In this document: in pieces, positions 44,989 through 55,436 of the stretch
How positions within the stretch are numbered: the first letter of the stretch is position 1
Layout: each line of letters opens with the position of its first letter
From: Rhodocollybia butyracea
Lineage: Eukaryota > Basidiomycota > Agaricomycetes > Agaricales > Omphalotaceae
Length of the DNA stretch: 64,000 bases
Direction: 5' to 3'
Assembly: GCA_015501585.1 (NCBI GenBank)
Contig: JADNRY010000318.1
Location: 1 to 64,000 of the forward strand
The notes under the pieces: model-generated
The model's input: only the letters and a program-made list of their open reading frames with translations
Databases searched by the model: none
Told to the model about the DNA's origin: nothing
Made by a program: the position numbers and the translations under genes

Positions 44989-45826
44989 CTACTTTTCCCG
45001 TTTGATCTCGTCCTCCAATTCCGCAATGCGTTTCAAATGGGTCTCCCTCTGTTTTTTGAGCGAGGCGAGATACTCCGCATCAGACAGTGACTTGATTCCT
45101 ATCGCTTGAAGGAGCCGCTCTGCCCATTTTGGTGCTTCATTTTGAGGTGTGTTCGAAGTTGTCGAAGGCTTGGGTTCGGGGTTATTCTTTTGGTGAACGA
45201 GGTATTCCAGTCGGAGAATTCGTGACTCGTTAAACATATATTGAAGCAAGGTGCACAGTACACCACCTGACACTGCGCCTGGAGCAATAGTTCGAATACC
45301 TCCTGTTGAAATATAAGTACAGAAAAAGCAGCTTTGATAAAAGGTATTACGCACCAGTAAAGCCCCGTAGAATTCCACCTGTGATTAACCCACTGACACC
45401 AGAATCTAATAGTCGGTCCGAACGAATCTCCGAAAGCTTCAAATCCTCCAGAGAACTACCACTTGATCCTTCTTTCCTCCTGCGTTCATACTGTGCAAAC
45501 GGAGCCGTCGACACTAGCAGCGGACTGACCGCAAATTCGCGTATGGCTTGAATAACAATCGGTTAGCGGCGCGTCCTCTTCAATATATATATTTTTACAA
45601 AAAAAAAACACACTAAAGAAAGTAGCACCAGAAACGCCTCCATTAATCCCAGCTGAAAGCGTACGGAGCCCTGTGTTTGGCTGTGCGGTTATGATTCCAT
45701 GAATCCCAGTTCCAAAGACAGAAGCAGCAGCTGATGGGTAGGCGAATTAAGCGGGTGAGAAGAGAAACAGCGAAAAGTGAACTTGCATGTAGCGATTGTA
45801 CCCTGCAGCACTGAACGAGAGCTCAT
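44989..45826 (-). CDS. Tim17/Tim22/Tim23-family-like membrane protein
   Basis: Four exons (45787..45826, 45614..45730, 45355..45546, 44989..45302) give 220 residues in frame. Glycine-rich hydrophobic segments GTGIHGIITAQPNTGLRTL, SAGINGGVSGATFF, SGVSGLITGGILRGFTGGI and APGAVSGGVLCTLLQYMF carry the small-residue packing typical of Tim17/22/23-like proteins. The C-terminus is a charged coiled coil ending ELEDEIKREK. It is probably an inner-membrane or peroxisomal protein; its role is unknown. The first intron starts with GC (donor T|GCAAGT, 45731..45786) and ends CAG; only this splice gives the correct frame. The 3' end converges on the WD40 gene with a 17-bp gap. A damaged duplicate lies 1.2 kb away at 46960-47619. 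Confidence 0.7.
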
Positions 45827-46959
45827 GAAAAACGTGAGAAAGAACGACCACGTGCATAGCTTTGACGTTTCCTTGGACCCTTTGGGCCTTTATACTACTT
45901 TAGAGTCTGTCTGCAAGGTGACGAGAAAAGTACAGCGTTCGCTGCATCAAAATAAGGAGGTGGGTAAAAGGCTGTAAGTTAACAGGCTCTACTCCAAGTG
46001 TCAAGCGCGCGGCCCAAAAAGCGCTAAGCCTTTTTTGCCTGCCTCAGCCTTTTTCTTTGCTGAGCTTGAGTCGATCGCAAGTCGATATTCGATAGATAGA
46101 TAGTAGATCACTTCTGGTGTTCTCGATGTTCTTATTTGACTCGGATCTATATAGTTGTTGCTTTCTTAGAGTTCTTTTTCCGCAAGTATTTGACTGAGGA
46201 AGTTTGAAGCAACTTTGATTGCGGAGTGTGCCTCCAAATAACTGCATGGAATATTCAATGTACGTGCTATAGCCCGATGACCCCCCACTTTCCTGATAGG
46301 ATTGCTGCCTCCGAACACCCCCAAAAACATCATCCTCTTTCTAGACCAACTGTAACGAAATCTCTCTGGTTTACTCTGACTATCTACCACTCGATTGCGG
46401 GTTTGAGGCTTTGAGGAGCGAGGAAGACAAGGGAGTGAAGGCACCGATTGGAGACCCAGCGGGCCACCGTAGTGCCACTGTACAGATTATCTTCCGTGAT
46501 CACCAGTTCAGCATAGCGTAGTCTGTCCGATTTGGAATTTTGGATTGATTGTTGTGGCCCTTCGAGTAATGCCAGACTTACCCTGGCTCGGAATTCCCGA
46601 CTGCTATAACGAAAAATGCATTACCACCAATCCTCTTGAGCCTAACTCTGCACCAATAGGAAGGAAAAGCAAACACGCTGCTGGCCGACAATCTGTTTTC
46701 ACCCTCACTACTTCTCACAGAAAGAATCGAACGTGGCTCGATTCTCTTCCGTCTCCCCAGTGCCAAAGCTATGCAGTCTTTCAAATTCTCTGAAAACATC
46801 GATGAGTTGTTCGTTCGATCACAGAATGAAGACAGGTTTTGCTTGCAGTATTCGCATTTTCCACGAGCGACTTGGAAAAGGAGACGATTCTTTGACCGGG
46901 TTGAGGTTCTTGACGTTGGGTCCTACTTTAAATGCCCCGACCATACTTTCCTGTTTGAT
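45827..46959. other. region without a recognisable gene
   Basis: A minus-strand frame 46166..46444 (FLGVFGGSNPIRKVGGHRA, then LEAHSAIKVASNFL) and frames near 46578..46984 on both strands are open, but I cannot assign them and they are not spliced convincingly. The region separates the intact and the damaged Tim-like genes and may be what was inserted or left after that duplication. Confidence 0.4.
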
Positions 46960-47619
46960 CTTGTCCTCCAATTCTGCGTTCTGAATGGATGGCCCTCTGT
47001 TTTTTGAGCGAGGCAAGATACACCGCATCGGACAGAGGCTTGATTCCTATCGCTTGAAGGAGCCGCTCTGCCCATTCTGATGCTTCGGTTTGAGGTGCGT
47101 TTGGAGTCTGGGTTGGGGGTTATTCTTTTGGTGAACACCATCTGAAACCGCGCTTGGAGAAATAGATCGAATACCTCCTGTCAGATTATAAGCACAGGAT
47201 AAGCAGCTTCGATAGAAGGTAATTGCATACCAGTGAAGCCCCGTAGAGTTCCACCTGTGATTAGCCCACTGACGCCAGAATCTAATAGTCGGTCTGAACG
47301 AATCTCTGAAAGCTTCAAGTTCTCCAGAGAACTACCACTCGATCCTTCTTTCCTTGCGTTCATACTGTGCAAATAGAGCTGTCGACACTAACAGCGGACT
47401 GACCGAAAATTCGCGTATGGCTTGAATTGGTTAGCGGCGCGTCCTCCTCCATTAATTCCAGCTGAAAGCGTATGAAGCCCTGTATTTAACTTTGCGGTTA
47501 TGGCAAAGACAGAAGCACCAGCTAATAGGTATGCGAATAAGCGGGCGAGAATGGAAACAGCGAAGAGTGAAGTTGCATGTAGCGATTGTACGTTGCAGGC
47601 AGGCAGCGAGAGAGCTCAT
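46960..47619 (-). pseudogene. damaged duplicate of the Tim-like gene
   Basis: From an ATG at 47617-47619 the minus strand resembles exon 1 of the intact gene (CGTACAATCGCTACAT), with the GC donor motif changed to GCAACT. The exon encoding EGSSGSSLENLKLSEIRS and LDSGVSGLITGGTLRGFTG survives (47181..47372). The last exon has lost its central part: AVSDGVHQKNN replaces the hydrophobic SGGVLCTLLQYMF segment, and frames then diverge. It is a non-functional direct duplicate. Confidence 0.8.
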
Positions 47620-48871
47620 GAAAAAAGAACGGCCACGTGCCATTGTAGCTTTGGCGTGTTCGTCAAAGTGTAATTCTGATCTCATCCAGTTGTCCAGGCC
47701 CTTTTCGACCAGTGGAGACAGGTAGAAGCTCTCTTTACAAACATCGACCATGACCAAAATATCCTCGCAGTTTGCTACTGAGTTCAGCTCTGAATCTAAA
47801 CCACCAGTACTACCAGACTTTGACCAGACTATCTCTCTTCTAATCTTACTCTATTGAACTTCAGGGAACGTAAACCCAGTGAACATCCCCAATTTCGTGC
47901 AAGATCCGATCCACCAGCCGCTGCCCACGTCCACAGTACAAACCTGTACAAACTTTCTACTACTTTGGCTGGTCTCGCAGATACGAGGGTTTTTGACCCT
48001 TGGAAGAACGTACTCGTCGTATGATTGGTCGAATACCTAGGCTCTGGAGTTGGACGAGAAGCATCAGCATGAATTCAAGCGTGTCCCAGTTGCTGCCAAC
48101 TCGGTTACCTCATTGACTTGCTAGTGGTTATGCTTCCAAACCATTCGTATGGCCCGGTCCTGGTAAACGTATCTATTGTTTTATAGGGCACAGCACCTCA
48201 CAGCACAGAGGATACGCTTGAGCTAATTACCGTCAATGATGAGGCGAAGAAAAAAGGATTGGGTTTACAACAAGCTTACAAAAGGGAAATAAGGCTATGT
48301 GAATATGTATGGATTACTACAAATTCTCCCGCAAACGCACCTTCTCTGTCACTACTCTTGTCGCTCTCATCCTTTCTCACTTCTCGGTACGACGCCGAGA
48401 CTGTGCGGCGCGAAGGGATAGGCCACTGCCACATCATGACGAAAACGAGTCTCGTCGGTACTAGTAGGCTATGAGTGCGGTTGCTCAACCAACTTGCCCT
48501 TGAGCTCCTTAATGCTCCTCCTTCTCAGCCATATCCCTGTCAGCCTTGGTTTTCAACCTTTGACTGTCCTCCAAGTCTTCCACTGAGTCCCTGGGTACAG
48601 CTTATCAATATGTACAATCTGAATAGCGTTGGTCGGAAGGTGTTGAGATGCGCTCCCTTCCATCTTCTGACTTGAAATTTCGCTCTGTTGCTAATTATCA
48701 TGGTCGGGCCAACTTGAGCCGAACTGGAACGCGAGAGTTGACATTTAATTTCAAGTGTACTTAGGCCTGCCACCCATGAGAGCTTGAATGGCGCAAAACT
48801 TCCCTAACTTCTCAGAATGCTGCTTGTTCGTTCTATCTGTCGATTCCATTTGGACTTCTCGACAGATGCTG
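47620..48871. other. unassigned remnants
   Basis: On the plus strand at 47750-48050, short peptide-like stretches such as LADTRVFDPWKNVLVV are readable but interrupted. On the minus strand at 48480-48560, a charged stretch KADRDMAEKEEH hints at a coiled-coil gene remnant. I recognise none of them. No RNA gene or clear repeat. Confidence 0.35.
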
Positions 48872-48972
48872 GATTGTTACCGGACGATACATCAGGGTGG
48901 GTTGAGGGAAGTGGAGTGGAGTGGGATCTAGTGGGATCATGACGAGTGGTTTGTTCTGGAAATGAACCAGTA
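48872..48972 (+). pseudogene. HRI1-like 3' fragment
   Basis: Matches, in the opposite orientation, the last 100 bp of the HRI1-like gene at 30536-30620 (GTGGGTTGAGGGAAGTG, TTTGTTCTGGAAATGAACCA-like end). It lies upstream of the inverted F-box gene just as the HRI1-like gene lies upstream of F-box copy 2, so the two blocks share order and orientation. Confidence 0.75.
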
Positions 48973-49314
48973 AAGGAACGGGTCACATCCATAAAATAAT
49001 TCGACACATACTTTCCGAATATTACTGGACTTACATGATAATCACCATCTTGATTGCTGGAATCGATAAGGGGTGCGGCAACTATTAGGAGGCCAAGGTA
49101 GACCTAAAGCACCTCTAAGAGACCACGGCTTAACAGAGAAACCTTGTTAGTTAGTCACCTTGTTTAACAACGACAACCTCTTAAGGACTTGGTTACCAGG
49201 CTAAGGATGGAACTGTTGTGAAACCACGGGTCATGAATCATGATTGTTGATCAAATGACAGCTTTTGGCACTCTTGTTCAATAACACCCACTGTACCTGC
49301 AGTAGGCCACTACC
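48973..49314. other. 5' flank of the inverted F-box gene
   Basis: Contains a dispersed repeat at about 49160-49212 (ACGACAACCTCTTAAGGAC) that recurs at about 53840-53885 near the P450 gene. The last about 60 bp (ATGACAGCTTTTGGC, CTGTACCTGCAGTAGGCC) resembles promoter flanks of the array F-box genes. Confidence 0.5.
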
Positions 49315-51054
49315 ATGTCTGACTGGGATACAAACCGCTCACCATTTGCCCCGATGATTGGAACCAATTATATTCCCACCGCAGCTGAGCTGAACAGGCT
49401 CAAAGCTATGCTTGTTTATTCTGTGAACAAGCTCTCTTCATTGGAATTGGATATCGATCACGCAAAGGCTACTCTAGACGTGCTTTTGCGCGAAAAGCAA
49501 AGAGTCAAGAGCTACGTTGATGCCCATAGAGCATTGCTCTCTCCAGTGCGCCAGATTCCTGCAGAAACGCTTGCAGAGATATTTGTGCAGTGTCTTCCAT
49601 CTGACCCTCCGTATGGCCTCCGGGATCTCACCAAAGCTCCGCTCCTTCTGACCACCATCTGTAAGGATTGGAGGCATATCGCCCTCACTACTCCCAGGCT
49701 GTGGAACTCGTTACACGTCCATCTTCCAGTCCGTTTGACTGTCGAGGCTTGTGAAAAGCGCGTTCAGGGCGTTATCGCCTGGTTAGAACGGTCTGGTTCC
49801 CTCCCGTTGTACATCTCCTTGCATGGGTCTTTGTACGGAATGTCACATTATCCCGACACAGCTCCAAACCAGGAGAACTTGCTTCGGTCTGTTATGAAAT
49901 TCAGCCACAGATTTGGAAACGTGTATCTATCACTGCCCTCGTACATCTTAACCATTTTTGGCGAGCTTGCACCACCTAATTTTCCCAAACTTGCATCTTT
50001 ACGGATGCGGGATCCGGGTGTTGGCAATCTGGTTCGGGGAGAAAATTCCCTTGTAACTAAACTACATACCGCCGCAGAGAACTTTGCTCTTCTAAGTTCC
50101 ATTATTCCCCGAATGCCTGGTTTGCACGCACTTAGCCTGCAGCTATTCTTCGGGGGCAACAAGTATTCTCTGTTGCCTTGCAATTGGGAACATTTAACCA
50201 GCCTTACTGTTTCGTGCCCAATGTATGCCGACCAAGCGCTGGATACTCTAATTCAGGTTCCGCAGATGCGCTCACTAGACGTGATGATTGATTTATCTCG
50301 AAAAATTCCTCACTGGAAGGACAAGGCAACTGTGTATCTAAACAATCTGAGCAAACTGCGATTATCCTTTTTGCCAGCTCGATCATTGCATATGGTCTTT
50401 GAAGCAGATATTCTCTCCATGTTTCGTTGCATCCGCTGTCCAGCTTTGCAATCATTCGGCTTTTCCTGCCCTATGTTTGTTGTAATAACCAAACTATTAT
50501 TCACGTCACTCCCATTAGATATGCTGGAGGAATTAGAGCTGGAAGCGAGGACAACGCCAAAGGTGTTGGCGGAATGCCTGTCATTAATTCCAAATCTGAC
50601 CAGCTTCAAATACAAGGACCCCTCATATCGTCCTTACCTTCGACAGCCCCGAGTTAGTTCTCACATTCTACAAGACTCGCATCTCGTGAGTCTCACCTCT
50701 TCACCCAGTAACCCCACTCCGTGTTGGCCTCGACTCGAAAGCATCGAGATCTTTGGCATCGATACACGCACGCATGCCTCCCAAGAGGCATTCACTAATC
50801 TTTTAACACCTGCAGCATTGACAGAATTTTTGGGCAGTCGGGCCCAGTCACCATTGAAAACTTGTCATATACTTTTCCAAAACCAACCATCTTTTTCAAA
50901 AATAGAGCTGGATATTCTACAGAGCCTGGAAAGGAATGGGTTGAACCTTCGCTTCCTATACCTTGACAGTTCAGCTGAGTTTGAGCATGATCTACCCGAC
51001 ACGGGTCTGGTCCCCTTTTCTCATTCTATGATTTGTAAACAAATTTCCCTGTAA
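49315..51054 (+). CDS. F-box protein, sixth family member (intact, inverted)
   Basis: An uninterrupted, intronless frame of 579 residues starts MSDWDTNRSPFAPMIG and ends MICKQISL. It has the same layout as array copy 2: a coiled-coil-like stretch (residues about 20-65), the F-box (LLSPVRQIPAETLAEIFV, then CKDWRHIALTTPRLWNSL at about 70-125) and an irregular leucine-rich C-terminal part (LDMLEELELEARTTPK, WPRLESIEIFGIDT). It is predicted to bind Skp1 and present substrates to an SCF complex. The gene, its 3' flank and the HRI1-like fragment in front match the copy-2 unit in inverted orientation, so it was probably moved 20 kb as a block. Confidence 0.88.
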   Translation: MSDWDTNRSPFAPMIGTNYIPTAAELNRLKAMLVYSVNKLSSLELDIDHAKATLDVLLREKQRVKSYVDAHRALLSPVRQIPAETLAEIFVQCLPSDPPYGLRDLTKAPLLLTTICKDWRHIALTTPRLWNSLHVHLPVRLTVEACEKRVQGVIAWLERSGSLPLYISLHGSLYGMSHYPDTAPNQENLLRSVMKFSHRFGNVYLSLPSYILTIFGELAPPNFPKLASLRMRDPGVGNLVRGENSLVTKLHTAAENFALLSSIIPRMPGLHALSLQLFFGGNKYSLLPCNWEHLTSLTVSCPMYADQALDTLIQVPQMRSLDVMIDLSRKIPHWKDKATVYLNNLSKLRLSFLPARSLHMVFEADILSMFRCIRCPALQSFGFSCPMFVVITKLLFTSLPLDMLEELELEARTTPKVLAECLSLIPNLTSFKYKDPSYRPYLRQPRVSSHILQDSHLVSLTSSPSNPTPCWPRLESIEIFGIDTRTHASQEAFTNLLTPAALTEFLGSRAQSPLKTCHILFQNQPSFSKIELDILQSLERNGLNLRFLYLDSSAEFEHDLPDTGLVPFSHSMICKQISL

Positions 51055-51622
51055 ATTTCTTCGTGAATCTTTTTCATTAATTCTAAATTGGTGATACGCG
51101 TGGTACAAGACTCAACCTTAAACGGGCACTGCAACGCAGGTCTACGGATTAAGTTACGAAGGAACGCATGGCGAACCATGACACTGGAGATTGAACTGGG
51201 AAGAACTCTCGACCAGTTCCTGGATTCAGCCTCGATATTGTTTTTCAGTTGTAAGTAAGTAATGCTAGGCGCTTGAGCACCTTCTTAGCCTCTTTGTCGG
51301 CGTCACAAAATCGATCCTGTGATATAAACGAAACCAGGACCAGCCTGAGGATTAATGGTACAGGGTAGTTGCTTCGTAAAACTTGCGTAAAACAAACAAA
51401 TGCACAAGTTGATTCAAACTGCTCCAGTGAGTTCATTTGTTTCGTATACTACCCAAGGGCTACACGAATGACTTTCCTTCGCTAACAAGAATCAAGACTA
51501 GACTAGCTGACCGTCTTTTTCCAAGAGAATACTCGTTCGTATATTCGATTCTCGACATCAACAGATCGCCCTTCCTTTTACATGTTGGCAGTGTCCTTTG
51601 AATTTCACAAACAAGATCGTGA
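51055..51622. other. 3' flanks of the F-box and P450 genes
   Basis: Bases about 51115-51200 are homologous to 27540-27640 in inverted orientation, that is, the 3' flank of F-box copy 2. The rest is unremarkable and ends at the P450 stop codon. Confidence 0.6.
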
Positions 51623-53553
51623 CTAGCTCTTTACAAACACCTGATATTCTTTCTCCCATCGTGGAACAAAGTAATCTCGACAATTGTTCGCAAAATGGTC
51701 AATCCTGGCGGAAATACAAAGGCATATCAGTGAGGTCAAACTTGTTGAGAAGACAGCCACACTTACGTATCTTCCGTAATAAAGAGTTTGAGGTTGAGTC
51801 TTCGAAAAATATTTCCGAAAATGAGGTATAGTTCACACCATGCTAGACTACAAGATATCCAATTAATCAAGTACCAATCTACCCGAGAAGTGATGTATAC
51901 TTCAATCCTAGACTACAAGAAGGAACGGAATGAGTTTAGGTGCCTGATGGGGCCGGAGACAATACTCACCATATACGAGGCCCTTTGCAGAAAGGTGCCA
52001 GGTCGAGCATCATTTGATTGGTATCTTCGGCTAGCCATCGATCCGGATTAAACGTATACGGGTCTGTAAATACATCGGGATTCATGTGGAGAAATATTGT
52101 ACCCATTTCGACGACAGTCTGCAGTGCAACATCAATTGGCAGAACATTTAGTTGGATTAGAGAATCACTGACGCCTGAGGGGATCTTTAATCCACCTACC
52201 TTGGGAGTTGATGGGCCTACGACACGAGGGAGAGGATGGGAAGCTCCCATTGAAAATCGGAGGACTTCTTTAATAAATGCTGTCTGTGAATAAAATAAGA
52301 ACTGTTCAAGTCAGGTCAAAGTGGCATATCACATACCAAGTAAGGCAGCTTTTCAAGTGCGGTATAGCTAATCGGACGATCTTTATCAACCCAGACTTCC
52401 TCAAGCTCTTCCTCGAGTTTCTGGCGAATAGAGGGGTACTTCAGCGCATAGAAGGTCCCTATATTGCAAGCATTCCCAACGGTGTCGCTACCAGCACTAA
52501 CAAGAACGAATGCTTCATCCACGAGTGATGATCGGGATGGACGCTCTTGACCTTTTGGTTCCAGCAGATGGTGGAAAACTGTCTCATGCTCTGCCATTGT
52601 CAGTGTCTCAGGATCGTTGATAAAGGACTCGATTTGGCGTTCCCATCCGAGTTTCATCTTCAAGTATCCCTCAAAGTCGGGTAAAAGCCACAGGACAAGC
52701 GTTTCCGGAACGCTTAAGATGAAAGTTACGCAGAAAGGAAAGTGGCGCTGCAACCAGAACTTCTTTACAGTTTCCCGTACGCCTCGTAAGATTGGATGAG
52801 AGAGACCAGGGCTTTCGAGAATATCAGATGATTTAGCAAAGCAGTAGGAAGTTATAATGTCGGTAGTAAGTGCGCAATATGCAACAGCCATCGACACGGT
52901 TGTGCTTGATGAGTTGTAGTTGTTTTCAAGTGTCTCTAGAAACTTATCAATCTTGTAGGTTCTTTAGGAAGTCAGGAGCTTTATGTATATGAAGTGACAC
53001 GCACCTTTTGCTGGATCGTGTACTCAAGGGACATCACTGCTTTCCGGGAGAACAGTGGCTGTAGTAATCCCCTCCGCTGCTTCGCAACTTCTGGGTCGCA
53101 CATGAGAAGGGAGCCTTGAGGAGCATGGACACCGACGGCAGAGTAAAATTCCCGGTCCTTCACCAGGGTTGAACCATAAGTATAGATATCATGGTAAGCT
53201 TGCCTGTCATTGAAATGAAGCTGCGGAGCCATGGTTCAAATTTAAAAACTCTTTTCGGACGTTGTGGACTACTGACAGTGTTGGGACCGATTCTGATCAC
53301 TGGACCTGTTGGTCTAAAGTTTGATATTTAATCATTGCCAGGTTCGTTTGGCTTACCGTGTAATTTATGCAGTCGTTCAATTTCAACAAGGAGGCCACCT
53401 CGTTTGACAATGTTATGATACGCTTCATACCAATGGGTGAGAGCTGCTAAGATTGGCCCTGGATAATTACAAAGAGGGTGGAAAAAACAGCCTGTAAATG
53501 GCTAAGACAAAAAGGGAGGAAAGCGCAGTATAGAGAAAGAGCAGATAGTACAT
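51623..53553 (-). CDS. cytochrome P450 monooxygenase
   Basis: Seven exons (53357..53553, 53277..53305, 53005..53220, 52337..52951, 51970..52283, 51767..51847, 51623..51704) encode about 510 residues. The N-terminal anchor is MYYLLFLYTALSSLFVLA, then YPGPILAALTHWYEA and GPVIRIGPNT|LHFND. The I-helix has SAGSDTVGN, the K-helix KEVLRFS (ExxR), the PERF region FNPDRWL, and the heme loop APFCKGPRI|CLAWCELYL with the Cys codon split by an intron. This is a class II, ER-bound monooxygenase; the substrate is unknown. In exon 1 a T6 run puts the anchor one base out of frame with the rest, probably an indel. Intron 5 (51848..51969) contains two nearly identical acceptor sites. Confidence 0.9.
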
Positions 53554-54093
53554 GGCGAGGGAAAGACAACAATCTACCACTGTTGCTCCAATTTAACTCA
53601 AAAGGAATGGAAGTCCCACGAGGAAATCTCATGGTCTGACTTCTCAGAACCACGAAATCTCAGGCCTGACAATATTAATGTCAGAAACATTCTATGGATG
53701 CTTAGGACAAAGCACTTACGGAACGAGGCCTTAAAAGGAACCATCCTGTACCTGGTGACGTGATAATGAAGATGGTAAGACTAAAACAGTTCCCTCGTAA
53801 GGCTGTAGCTTAAGGGAGAGAATAACAAGGTTCGTGTTTAACCACGACAACCTCTTAAAGGCTTGGCTACCGGATGAAGATGGAATTAAGAGAAGAAAAA
53901 ACGTAAGGTTGAGGTAAATAATTATACATATTTTGTAACGTGATAAACATGTGATCGTATGGGCCCACAAGTATGCTTTTACATCTGCGATGCTCGCTCA
54001 AAACTCAAGAACACACCCCTCGGCCTTCGAAATCATCCAACTCTTAAGTTACATGAGTCAACTAGCACTCCACTCATCAACTCGACTAGTTCT
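53554..54093. other. region between P450 and the copia element
   Basis: The 5' flank of the P450 gene. A repeat at about 53840-53885 (ACGACAACCTCTTAAAGGC) is shared with 49160-49212. No gene seen. Confidence 0.5.
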
Positions 54094-54296
54094 TGTTAGA
54101 GATTGACTTAGCGCCTTAACCCGAAAAGGGTTGATTACTTATTCAGGCGATTTATCATCCTGGTCCAGAGAGGAGCCCCTATCGACTCTCTCTCTGTACC
54201 AGGTATGTTGACTTATGATACATTATTCATTTGTACTACATATTAACTATCGACTCTCTCTCTGTACCAGAATTAAATCCTATTTTAACCTTGATA
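54094..54296 (+). repeat. copia 5' LTR
   Basis: Starts TGTTAGAGATTGAC. The same start is preceded by a polypurine tract in the inverted copy at 60854-60862, which confirms the LTR boundary. It contains two copies of CGACTCTCTCTCTGTACCAG (about 54183 and 54249). It ends just before the primer-binding site. Confidence 0.75.
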
Positions 54297-54309
54297 GGTT
54301 ATGGGCCCC
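54297..54309 (+). promoter_or_regulatory. half-tRNA-type primer-binding site
   Basis: GGTTATGGGCCCC directly follows the LTR. It complements the anticodon-arm region of initiator tRNA-Met (one G-U pair) rather than the tRNA 3' end. This is the primer type known from Drosophila copia, in which a 5' tRNA-iMet half primes reverse transcription. Confidence 0.7.
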
Positions 54310-54368
54310 GTTGCACTCTAAATTCCTTGTGAAACACTGCTAAACTATCCTGATCCAACCTACTCATA

Positions 54369-55436
54369 ATGAATGTCAAAGACAAAGACCAGGATATGGA
54401 TGATTCTACCAGAGAGAGGAATGAATGGAAACAATTCACCCTCACTCCTATAAAAGTTAACAGCGACGGCACAAACAACTACAGTGAGTTCAAACAAAAA
54501 TCTAGGTTTGAACTTATCGCAGCAGATTACTGGTGCCATATTGAAGGAGACGACTATGATCCTCCAAACATTCCTAAACTCATTCATTCGCAAATTGTCG
54601 ATGGAATAGACCAGAACAATGGATCTCAGCGTCGTATTGGTATTCATGGAAATGAAGCCATTGTCACTGCTGCAAAGAAAGCGGCAAAGCCTTGGTTAGA
54701 CAGGGACAGGAAGATCCTTGCCATCATAGCAAAAGCTATTCCTCTTGACAAAGGGCACATTGTGGGTGACTGTACATCTGCTCGAGATGCTTGGATGGCC
54801 TTGAAGAACGAATTTGAACCTAGTAACTCTGTCATAGCGACAAACATCAAGCACCAGATCATCGGGAATAGGTGTGCTGAAGACAATGATGTTGTCAACT
54901 GGCGGGAGATCATGGTCCAACTCTATAACAAACTCCGAGATGCTAATCCCAATATCATGTCCGATACTGAATTTGCCAGCCATCTCGTTACCCTGATGAC
55001 TACTGAACAGAAGTGGACAAATTGTCGTGATTTTCTCCTCAAGAAACTTAGGATTGGCGAGATTACTGGTCACCCCATCACTTCAAAATTTGTTATCCAG
55101 CACTTGAAGATTGAAGAAGTTAATCGAGGCATTTCTTCCTCTTTTGTTCAGATAAATACTATCGTGAATGGAAAGAAAAAGGCTAAACCTACCACATCCA
55201 CATCCAATGCTGCCATTCCTAGCGCCTATGCTACTGTTTCTGCCAGTGCTGTTCCCCTTGAGCAGCACATTGGACCGGGTCCTTCCAACCGAAAACAACA
55301 GCAAGACAGTCGGCGTCCCACACCTTATCACCCTAACCATGCCAACGTCGCTCAAGTCTCTTCTGCAATAACCCATATTGCGAGACACCTATCGGTCATC
55401 TCCAAAAGGGGGGAGGGTTGGCAGATATCCTTCTAA
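54369..55436 (+). CDS. copia Gag polyprotein part
   Basis: A 355-codon intact frame begins MNVKDKDQDMDDSTRERNEW. It contains the copia-type Gag (UBN2-like) region with YWCHIEGDD, KPWLDRDRKILAIIAKAIP, ARDAWMALKNEFEP, NIKHQIIGNR and FLLKKLRIGEITG. The C-terminal part is Ser/Thr/Pro-rich with no visible CCHC zinc knuckle before the stop at 55434-55436. Gag forms the virus-like particle of the element. The frame may originally have continued into pol; the sequence after the stop (GGEGWQISF then out-of-frame text) suggests a frameshift ended it early. Confidence 0.85.
   Translation: MNVKDKDQDMDDSTRERNEWKQFTLTPIKVNSDGTNNYSEFKQKSRFELIAADYWCHIEGDDYDPPNIPKLIHSQIVDGIDQNNGSQRRIGIHGNEAIVTAAKKAAKPWLDRDRKILAIIAKAIPLDKGHIVGDCTSARDAWMALKNEFEPSNSVIATNIKHQIIGNRCAEDNDVVNWREIMVQLYNKLRDANPNIMSDTEFASHLVTLMTTEQKWTNCRDFLLKKLRIGEITGHPITSKFVIQHLKIEEVNRGISSSFVQINTIVNGKKKAKPTTSTSNAAIPSAYATVSASAVPLEQHIGPGPSNRKQQQDSRRPTPYHPNHANVAQVSSAITHIARHLSVISKRGEGWQISF

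Noticed and set aside
53005..53232. P450 start at the ATG at 53232 (MAPQLHFND)
   Set aside because: This ATG lies in the intron whose acceptor CCGCAG precedes LHFND; upstream exons supply the membrane anchor and GPVIRIGPNT.
54360..55388. Minus-strand frames opposite the copia gag
   Set aside because: Shadows of the gag frame with no family resemblance.
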